This document shows positions 9,779-16,840 of a stretch of 46,375 nucleotides of DNA, piece after piece. This DNA comes from Nitrospirota bacterium (GTDB taxonomy: Bacteria > Nitrospirota > Thermodesulfovibrionia > Thermodesulfovibrionales > UBA9159), in contig JAMCQB010000100.1 in the NCBI GenBank assembly GCA_023382175.1, forward strand, positions 1 through 46,375, written 5' to 3'. A program made the position numbers and the translations under genes. Below the pieces are notes generated by a model, which saw only the letters and a list, made by a program, of their open reading frames with translations, did not search any database and was not told the origin of the DNA. Within the stretch, counting starts at the first letter, position 1. Each line of letters begins with the position of its first letter.

Positions 9779-9877
9779 CGTAAGTCGTAAGTCGTCAGTC
9801 GTAAGGTGTGAGGCGTAAGGCGCAAGGCGTCAGTAGTGGACCAGGACCGGAGGCTCACGACTGACGCCTTACGTCTT
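9779..9877. repeat. Palindromic heptanucleotide array upstream of the NusG-like gene
   Basis: Eight exact 7-mers cgtaagt cgtaagt cgtcagt cgtaagg tgtgagg cgtaagg cgcaagg cgtcagt (9779-9834), then inverted ctcacga ctgacgc cttacgt ctt. Confidence 0.9.
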
Positions 9878-10592
9878 CCATAATCCTTCCGGGATTATGG
9901 AAAAAAAGCGCGTCAGCGATTTTCTCGCCGAAGTGTTTCTTCACTTCTTTATAGGCATTTGAGAGGATGGGTGGTCTTCTGTCATGATTGTGGGCGTCGG
10001 AGGCGACCATGTCCGCCAGTCCCCTTTCGATCATGGTGAAGCTTGCCCTCATGATCTCCCTGCCGAACCCTCCGGTGATGCTCATGGCGGTTATCTGGCA
10101 CATGGCGCCCATGTCCCGCAGTCCGCTCAATCCCTTATGGTCATGCATCAGGCGGAGATGCCTCTCGGGATGGGTGATTATGGGCGTGATCCCCTTGTGC
10201 CTCAGATTGAAGATGAGGGAATCAAGATGGGGGGGGACTATAAATTCAGGGAGTTCCATAAGCATGTAGTCCGAACCGTTCAGGGTGGGGATCTCTCCGG
10301 ATTCCATCCGATGTATGAGGTCAGGGATGACCCTCACATCCGCGCCGTAGAAGAGTTCCAGCCCCCCGGGCAGATGTTTTTTCAGATTCCCGACGGAGGA
10401 TATGATCTCTGAGCCCTTATTGGAATAGAGGCCGTCCAGAATGTGGGGAGTGGCAAAGATGCAGGATATGCCGTCCTTCTCTGCCACCTCCAGCATCTTC
10501 AGAGACTCCTCCATGGTGGAAGGACCGTCGTCCATTCCGGGCAGGATATGGCAGTGTATATCAATAAAATTCAATCTTATCTCCTGCAGCAA
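9855..10592 (-). CDS. PHP-family tyrosine-protein phosphatase (CpsB/CapC/YwqE-like)
   Basis: FIDIHCHILPGMDDGPSTMEESLKML, ITHPERH, VASDAHNHDRRPP. Confidence 0.9.
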   Translation of the reverse strand: MLQEIRLNFIDIHCHILPGMDDGPSTMEESLKMLEVAEKDGISCIFATPHILDGLYSNKGSEIISSVGNLKKHLPGGLELFYGADVRVIPDLIHRMESGEIPTLNGSDYMLMELPEFIVPPHLDSLIFNLRHKGITPIITHPERHLRLMHDHKGLSGLRDMGAMCQITAMSITGGFGREIMRASFTMIERGLADMVASDAHNHDRRPPILSNAYKEVKKHFGEKIADALFFHNPGRIMEDVRRQS

Positions 10593-12528
10593 TATGAAAT
10601 CTCTCCGCGACCCCTGCCCTGGTCTCCAGCGCCATCTTCGAAGGAACCGGTGATCTGTATTGTCTGCAGGACTTCGGGTCGGTGCAGGGATTCACATTCC
10701 TGTGAACAGCCGAAACCCTGTTATCGCCGTCAAAGAAGATGATGTCAAAAGGAATCTTCATATTCAGGGCATGGATCCATACATCTTCGCTTTTCTCATT
10801 CATAAAAAGGAGCGCCCTCTCTTCAGAGGGAAGGTCCCGGAACATCAGGCCAAGGGTAGTTTCGAAGGTTGTAGCAGCAACCTCAGCATAAAAACTCCCC
10901 TTCACCCCGCCGGTCCCGCCATCCAGAATCCTCACCTTTCTGAAATCCTTACCCGCAATGTAGAGCTTCACCTCATAGGGTCTGAATTCGTCAATGATAT
11001 TCCCGTCCTTCACCACATATCGTTTGCCGGAGAAATATTCATCGAAATACGTAACATCGCTCCCCATGCCCACCAGCCTGCCCTTCACCTCTTTGTCCAA
11101 CACATTCACCGCCATGATGATCTTCTGCTTCCCTGGGCTGAAGATCTTTGCATGCACAGGTTTTGTTCCGTCAGGAGCAAAGACATAAAGGGAGTCTGAA
11201 AAGAAGCCGGGCGTGCCTGAAGCCTCACCAAGGAAGTAGGGGCTGAGGGCTCCCACTTCCCGCATGAGGCGCTTCACGTCATCCAGATGCGAGCTGTTAA
11301 GTTTGAGGTCATAGTTGCTGTCCTTCACCGTATAGAAAAAGAGTCCCTTTGCGCCGTGGACAATGGCGAGATAACTCAATGCTTTCATCTCGGCATAGGT
11401 GGGTTCCCTGTCCCATCCCTTGCCCTTCCATCCCTGGCCTCCGAATATCTGAATGACGGCCCAGACCTCCCCTGCCCCTGCATGCTTTGCTTCGTCCATG
11501 CTCTTGCTGAGCCATATCACGGGGTTATGGGGAATGGGGTACTGGTCCATGAGGATGACGTCTGCTGCGGCCCTGTACGCCCTCACAAACTCCGGCCTCA
11601 CCATGGCCATGAAGGACGGATGGGTTGAGCCGGAATCCCGTATCTTTTTCACCTTCTTCATTATCTCTTCGGGGGGGACAGACCTGCCTTCAGGTTCGTC
11701 CTCCACATACCAGCCGAGGAGGGAAGAAAAGGCTGAGGCCGAGGCAAAGGCAGAGATCTTTTTTATGGCGGCATCATCATGCACGTTGGCCACGATCTTC
11801 AGGTCCGCCTTTACTGCGGAGTCCATTACTTCATTTAAATTTTTTTCGTTCACCCCGATGACAACACCGTTAAAACCTGCGTCCCTGACAAAGGGGAAAT
11901 CCTGCACCCTTGCGCCGTAGGCCACGAGGGGAAAGAAATCGGGCATGACAGGCTTGAACTTCTCGTCATGAACATTGACCCTCATTTCTTCAGCATCCGC
12001 AATCTTCACCATGGTGGGAGAAGAGAAGTAAAACGTCTCCGGATGATCGTTAATGAACTTAAGTGTTGTCGATTCATCCGGGGCAATGAAGAACAGGCCG
12101 AATTCCTGCCACGCGCCGAAGGTAAGGAGGTTGCTCATCCTTATCCTGGAGCCGAACAGCTCCAGTTCGGGAAAGACGCCGTCAACAAACTCTTCTCTGT
12201 AGACCCTGAAGGAGAGGCGATATCTCTTCCCCTTTTCGAGGCCTTCAAGACTGCACCACCATTGGCCGGACCTGTCCGCCCCTCCCTTTACTCTCAATGC
12301 CCTGAGAGGAGGAGAGCCTGCAGGACCGACGCTGAACTCGCTCTTCCTTACTCCCTCGATGTCGGAGCTTCCGTGCTCCCAGAAGAAAGGGGAAAGCCCA
12401 TCCCCCTCCGGCGTCAGGAACTCCGGATTGGGGACGAGGTTCTCCGCCCCAAAACTGCAGGTTGAGGTACAGGCAAAGGTAGAGATAAAAATAAAGACAC
12501 AGGCACAGGCAGAGACAAAGAGTTTCAC
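10561..12528 (-). CDS. Secreted TIM-barrel (glycoside hydrolase-like) protein with C-terminal DUF192-like domain
   Basis: N-terminal beta-sandwich-like region, barrel motifs GWYVEDEPEGR and VILMDQYPIPHNP, C-terminal TTLGLMFRDLPSEERALLFMNEKSEDVWIHALNMKIPFDIIFFDGDNRV (DUF192 pattern). GTG start. Confidence 0.7.
   Translation of the reverse strand: MKLFVSACACVFIFISTFACTSTCSFGAENLVPNPEFLTPEGDGLSPFFWEHGSSDIEGVRKSEFSVGPAGSPPLRALRVKGGADRSGQWWCSLEGLEKGKRYRLSFRVYREEFVDGVFPELELFGSRIRMSNLLTFGAWQEFGLFFIAPDESTTLKFINDHPETFYFSSPTMVKIADAEEMRVNVHDEKFKPVMPDFFPLVAYGARVQDFPFVRDAGFNGVVIGVNEKNLNEVMDSAVKADLKIVANVHDDAAIKKISAFASASAFSSLLGWYVEDEPEGRSVPPEEIMKKVKKIRDSGSTHPSFMAMVRPEFVRAYRAAADVILMDQYPIPHNPVIWLSKSMDEAKHAGAGEVWAVIQIFGGQGWKGKGWDREPTYAEMKALSYLAIVHGAKGLFFYTVKDSNYDLKLNSSHLDDVKRLMREVGALSPYFLGEASGTPGFFSDSLYVFAPDGTKPVHAKIFSPGKQKIIMAVNVLDKEVKGRLVGMGSDVTYFDEYFSGKRYVVKDGNIIDEFRPYEVKLYIAGKDFRKVRILDGGTGGVKGSFYAEVAATTFETTLGLMFRDLPSEERALLFMNEKSEDVWIHALNMKIPFDIIFFDGDNRVSAVHRNVNPCTDPKSCRQYRSPVPSKMALETRAGVAERFHIAAGDKIEFY
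12457..12521. repeat. Hexanucleotide array encoding the signal-peptide region
   Basis: gcaggttgaggtacaggcaaaggtagagataaaaataaagacacaggcacaggcagagacaaagag. Confidence 0.8.
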
Positions 12529-12890
12529 TTGTTTGATTCCCGCAAGAACAAAATAATTTTATTTAAATCGCCATATATTTCGCACAAAATCGTATCTAAT
12601 TCTTCGGCGTTTTTCTTCTTAAGATACCCAACTCTCATGCCATATTCGACATGGCTTTGGGTTTCGGTCAATGAGCCCCTCGCTACATAGTAAAAATTTA
12701 TTTTATCTAACGTATGATTTCTGCCAAATGCTTCAGCGATGTTTGCCGAAATACTGAGGGCGGACCTCCTTATTTGAGAAGTGAATCCGTAGTCTTCTTT
12801 GCGGGGCAATTTATCCGTAAGTCTGTGTATGGTTTCCGCGACTTCTGTCGCCCTTTGCCAAATCGGCATCTCTTTAAAGCTTCTATACAT
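12525..12890 (-). CDS. Four-helix bundle protein (S23 / 23S rRNA IVS-encoded family)
   Basis: FKEMPIWQRATEVAETIHRLTDKLPRKEDYGFTSQIRRSALSISANIAEAFGR. Confidence 0.9.
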   Translation of the reverse strand: MYRSFKEMPIWQRATEVAETIHRLTDKLPRKEDYGFTSQIRRSALSISANIAEAFGRNHTLDKINFYYVARGSLTETQSHVEYGMRVGYLKKKNAEELDTILCEIYGDLNKIILFLRESNK

Positions 12891-12913
12891 TTCTCTTCGG
12901 TCCTATTCTTAGT

Positions 12914-13008
12914 TAAAGTCTTTGTTGTTGTCTTTTTCTTTGTATTTGTATTTGTATTTTTCTATGCCTTTACCTATACCTATACCTATACCTATACCTG
13001 TTCTTTAC
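12914..13008. repeat. Hexanucleotide array
   Basis: ...tttgta tttgta ttt... tttacc tatacc tatacc tatacc tatacc tg... Confidence 0.85.
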
Positions 13009-14269
13009 TCATTGCCACTCCCAGCCCGAGGATGAGGGAAAAGAGGATGGCGTTGGAGGGGATATGGAGGTTGAAGTCGGTAATGCTGTGGACCGCCATG
13101 GTGGTTATGGAAGCGAAGAAGGCGGCTCCCAGGTATATGTCCCTGCCCTTCCACTCTGCCTTGACCATGATCCTGAAAAGGGAAAAGAAGAACGCTGCAG
13201 CAATAAGGGTTCCGATGATCCCTGCCTCCAGGAGAAGCTCAAGGTAATCATTATGCGCATGGTCCCAGTAGAGGGTGAGGCCATCCGGCTGATAGACCTT
13301 GAAGATGTGCTGGAATGTTCCCATGCCTGACCCGAAGAGGGGGAAATCCCTGAAGGCTGAAAGGGTCCCCTGCCATGCAGCAAATCTCTGTTCACCGGAC
13401 ACGTCCGTGCGCATGAACCGCTCAACGATGGGGGAGATGCCCAGGGAGAGAAGATACACAGTGAGAACAAGGACAAAGAGGAAGACCGGGATGAGCTTTT
13501 TCTTTGACATGCCCTTTGTGAAACTCACAAAGGAGAAGACGAGGAGGCCGGCAAAGAACGAGATGATGCCGCCCCTGGAGAGGCTGAAGAAAAGGCTTAT
13601 GGCCATCACCACCGCAAAGAAGCCGAACATCAGCCTTCTCTCTGTTTTCCTTGACCTGAAGGCGATGCCCAGGGAAAGGGGGATGATCATGCCCACAAAG
13701 CCTGCAAAATGGTTCCTGTTCACAAAAGGACCGAAAGGGGCGCCGCCGTAAGTGAGCTCCCTGAACCAGTATATCTTTCCGTTCCATGCGGCATGCTGTA
13801 TTATGCCGAATATGGCAAGTATGAATCCGAAAACCGCCAGCGTCCTGATGACTCTGTGTACGCCGTCCTCGCCCCTTATTCCGAAGGCTGCCGCTGAAAA
13901 AACCATGGCATAGATGAGCATACGGGAAAAGTCCATCTCTGTGGCAAAGGGATAGAGGGATATGCTGTGAAAGGCAGGAGCGGCCTTTGGAGAAAGGGTG
14001 ACGATATCCCTGAACTTTTCCTGGACCGCTCCAAGGATCGAAACAGGAAGGGGAAGGAGCTGGAAAAGGGGATAGAGGAGGCACAGCGCCAGGGAGATCA
14101 TGAGGCCTTTTCTCCCGGCAGAGGCGAAATCATCTTTTTCCTCGGTGCAAGCAAAGGAGATGAAGGCCAAGGCAATGAAGATGCTCACCAGGGCCATGGA
14201 CCACGGCTCCACAGCGCCGAAGAGAAGGGCGGAAATGATCACTGCGGCGATGAGGCTACCTTCTCTCAT
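12992..14269 (-). CDS. O-antigen ligase / Wzy-like polymerase
   Basis: Multiple TM segments; FVNRNHFAGFVGMIIPLSLG, LFGSGMGTFQHIF, DHAHNDYLELLLEAGIIG. Confidence 0.88.
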   Translation of the reverse strand: MREGSLIAAVIISALLFGAVEPWSMALVSIFIALAFISFACTEEKDDFASAGRKGLMISLALCLLYPLFQLLPLPVSILGAVQEKFRDIVTLSPKAAPAFHSISLYPFATEMDFSRMLIYAMVFSAAAFGIRGEDGVHRVIRTLAVFGFILAIFGIIQHAAWNGKIYWFRELTYGGAPFGPFVNRNHFAGFVGMIIPLSLGIAFRSRKTERRLMFGFFAVVMAISLFFSLSRGGIISFFAGLLVFSFVSFTKGMSKKKLIPVFLFVLVLTVYLLSLGISPIVERFMRTDVSGEQRFAAWQGTLSAFRDFPLFGSGMGTFQHIFKVYQPDGLTLYWDHAHNDYLELLLEAGIIGTLIAAAFFFSLFRIMVKAEWKGRDIYLGAAFFASITTMAVHSITDFNLHIPSNAILFSLILGLGVAMSKEQV

Positions 14270-15593
14270 AATCCACCTTCAGCACCTTAAGGGCTCCCCC
14301 TTCCCTTGCAAGGATCCACCGTATGTCCCCCTGCACAAGGGCCTCTCCGCCGGCATCCACGGACTTGTTTATGCTGTAGGAAGCGGCCACAATGACGTCA
14401 TCCCCGTTTTTCCTGAACTGGACATTTCTCAGGCTGTACCGGTATCTGCTTTTTTCAAAATTGTGCTTGTACGCCCTCTTGATCTCATCATAGTTCATCC
14501 TGCCGTTTTCCACGGCTGACCTCACATAAAGGGACATGAATTTTTCGATGTCTCCCTCTTCATAGGCCCGGGTATACCGGCTTATGAAAAGGTTCACCCA
14601 TCGTTCGATATTCTCCGGCTCAGCCTTAGCAACGCTCTGCTGTTGCGGCACGGGTGAAGGTCTGAGACCTCCCTCGCCGGCCGTGTCCTGGGGTTTTTCC
14701 TGTTTTTGCTCCTCTCCCTTTACCTTTGCCTTTACCTGGTTTTCTTCCTCTGCCTGTTTCTTTTCCTGTATTTGCTTCTCTTCCTCTGCCTTTACCTCTC
14801 CCTTTGCCTTTTCCCGTGTATTGATCTGTATCTCTATCTTTGCCTGTTTTTGTGCTTTTACCTGTGCCTGGGCCTTTTCTTGTACCTTTTCCTTTACCTG
14901 GGCCTTTTCTTTTACCTCTCCCTTTTCCTGTGCCTTTTCCTTTACCGGCGCCTGCTGCTGACCGTCCGCCTTATCGGTCACCCCTGCATGGTGGACGTGC
15001 CTTTGCTGCCTGTTTTCGAGGAATATGACCAGCAATATGACACCGGCAATGACCACGCAGGAGGGAATAATGAGCTTCGACAGAATGCTTCTCATCTTCG
15101 GTGACCCGAGGACGTGCTCCTCCGGAGGAGGCGTGCGAAATTTTCTGATCTCAGGCCGCAGGTGATGCCCCTCCGCTCTCCTCCTGTGGTATTCCCTTCT
15201 CTTTTCCGGGTTCTTCAATACGCTGTACGCCTCGTTGATCCTGGCGGCGCACGACGCTGCCTCTTCATCCCTGTTCCTGTCAGGATGGTACAGGAGCATC
15301 AGTTCCTTCCAGCGTTTATGGATATGGGATTCTGACGCGTTATGGGGCAGGGCAAGGGTGAGGTAATGGTCATTTTCCCTGTTGAAATGGAGCCTATAGA
15401 GGATTTTCGTGATCTGGCCGGAGATATACTCCCTGGAGATGCCCATGGACGACAGAAACTTCCTTGCCCCCTCAGTATCGTTCAGGATATCGATGAAGGC
15501 ATCGGAATGCCGAACGCCGTGGATGCAGAATCGCTCCCACGAAATGCCCGCCCGCACCTCGCCGATGAATTCCAGGGCCTCCTGATGGCTCAC
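14256..15593 (-). CDS. J-domain protein with TM segment, low-complexity linker and NTF2-like C-terminal domain
   Basis: WKELMLLYHPDRNRDEEAASCAARINEAYSVLKNPEKRREYH (HPD), TM VVIAGVILLVIF, K/E/Q/V-rich linker, C-terminal RYTRAYEEGDIEKFMSLY. Confidence 0.8.
   Translation of the reverse strand: MSHQEALEFIGEVRAGISWERFCIHGVRHSDAFIDILNDTEGARKFLSSMGISREYISGQITKILYRLHFNRENDHYLTLALPHNASESHIHKRWKELMLLYHPDRNRDEEAASCAARINEAYSVLKNPEKRREYHRRRAEGHHLRPEIRKFRTPPPEEHVLGSPKMRSILSKLIIPSCVVIAGVILLVIFLENRQQRHVHHAGVTDKADGQQQAPVKEKAQEKGEVKEKAQVKEKVQEKAQAQVKAQKQAKIEIQINTREKAKGEVKAEEEKQIQEKKQAEEENQVKAKVKGEEQKQEKPQDTAGEGGLRPSPVPQQQSVAKAEPENIERWVNLFISRYTRAYEEGDIEKFMSLYVRSAVENGRMNYDEIKRAYKHNFEKSRYRYSLRNVQFRKNGDDVIVAASYSINKSVDAGGEALVQGDIRWILAREGGALKVLKVDYERR
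14695..14952. repeat. Long degenerate hexanucleotide array encoding the J-protein linker
   Basis: tttacc tttgcc tttacc tggttt tcttcc tctgcc ... ttttcc tgtgcc ttttcc tttacc; 6-nt phase kept for about 250 nt. Confidence 0.85.
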
Positions 15594-16840
15594 TGCTTTT
15601 TCACCTCGGACAGGGAGAGGGAATCTATCCAGGCATCGCCGCTTATCTTGCTGTCAAGCTTGTCGGACTTCTCCCTCGCTATCACGACCCTCACCGCCTT
15701 GCACGTGGATGGCGTTGCAAATTCCAGTTCCGTCTTCTTCCACATGGTGGTGCCCGTAACAGGCTCTGTCTTCACAGCAAAGGGGTCGCAGTGGAGCCCG
15801 GAAACCCCGAAGATGATGCCATTTCGCGTGGTGAGCTTTTCGGTCTTTATGTATCCGCTCAATTTATACCTCTTCCCCGGCGCCACCGGGACGATCTCCT
15901 GGGCGATGGCGATGCCGGGGTTGGACTGCCCATCGAAATTCACGCTCAGGGACGTATCACTGAGCCACTTGACGTCCTTGTCCCTGAATACCCTCACTCC
16001 CCCGGCTTTGCCGATCCTCCAGTCAAACCCGCCATTCTCCGGGGGGAGCTCGAAATCGCCGTTCCAGAGGAACTCCCCTGCGGGCCTTGACCCTTCCACC
16101 ACCCTGAACATCTTCACAAAATCATCCCATTCCTTCAGGGCCTTATCCACCTCGCTGCTTCCCAGGAGGAAATCGATGTATCTGAGATAGTCCTCCCGCT
16201 GTGGATTCATGTCCTTCATCCTTTTCCAGACCTCCATGGATTCGTCCAGCAGTTTATTAGAAGCGAGGAAGCCGAGATACCGCTGGTAAAAGGCATACTC
16301 TGCAGGAACAAGATTTTCGAGGAGATATGCCGGATTCACTCCCATGGCGTAACAGAGGGAATAGACGCTCTCCTGCTCCTCCGGGACCATGGAGATGAAT
16401 CTCCTGAACAACCGCATGGCTTCTGCCGTGTGCCCCTCCAGGAGGAAAAAGACACCGGATTCCCATATGATGGTGGAGTTGTTCCTGTCCAGGGAGACCG
16501 CCTTTCTTGCTGCAAATTCGGCCTTCTCCTTCATGCCGGTGTCCCGGTATGCCTTGGCAATGGCGAGCCACGTCCGTCCGTCCGTGGGGTTTCTCTCCAG
16601 GGAAAGGACGTAGCTCTTTAAGGCTTTTTCTATGTTGGGACGGTCGTGGACATTGTAGGCCAGCAGGCCGGAGAGGTAATGGTACCGGGCATCTTCACCG
16701 GTTATCCTTGAGGCCAGCGAGACGCTCTTTTCGATGATTTCAGGATTTCCCGGGAGAAAGTACTCCGAGAGAGCGGGCCTGAGGAAAAGCATCACGGGGA
16801 TGAGCGCCATGGCCGTTGAGACGATCCTGAAAAGCGCCAT
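15590..16840 (-). CDS. TPR-repeat protein of the EPS locus
   Basis: ALKSYVLSLERNPTDGRTWLAIAKAYRDTGMKEKAEFAARKAVSLDRNNSTIIWESGVFFLLEGHTAEAMRLFRR; C-terminal CBM-like domain. Confidence 0.75.
   Translation of the reverse strand: MALFRIVSTAMALIPVMLFLRPALSEYFLPGNPEIIEKSVSLASRITGEDARYHYLSGLLAYNVHDRPNIEKALKSYVLSLERNPTDGRTWLAIAKAYRDTGMKEKAEFAARKAVSLDRNNSTIIWESGVFFLLEGHTAEAMRLFRRFISMVPEEQESVYSLCYAMGVNPAYLLENLVPAEYAFYQRYLGFLASNKLLDESMEVWKRMKDMNPQREDYLRYIDFLLGSSEVDKALKEWDDFVKMFRVVEGSRPAGEFLWNGDFELPPENGGFDWRIGKAGGVRVFRDKDVKWLSDTSLSVNFDGQSNPGIAIAQEIVPVAPGKRYKLSGYIKTEKLTTRNGIIFGVSGLHCDPFAVKTEPVTGTTMWKKTELEFATPSTCKAVRVVIAREKSDKLDSKISGDAWIDSLSLSEVKKQ

Noticed and set aside
9779-9877. CRISPR array
   Set aside because: Units are 7 nt, contiguous and degenerate with no spacers; no cas genes in the window. 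The same applies to the other short-unit arrays.
12525-12890. S23 four-helix protein as evidence of an rRNA intervening sequence
   Set aside because: No rRNA sequence in the window; this family also occurs free-standing in polysaccharide loci.
12714-13247. Plus-strand ORF with VFVVVFFFVFVFVFF...TYTYTYTYT
   Set aside because: Antisense read-through of the hexamer array and two minus-strand genes; no SD or family motif.
14584-15104. Plus-strand hydrophobic ORFs over the J-protein linker
   Set aside because: Antisense products of the 6-nt array; the minus strand has a coherent J-domain protein.
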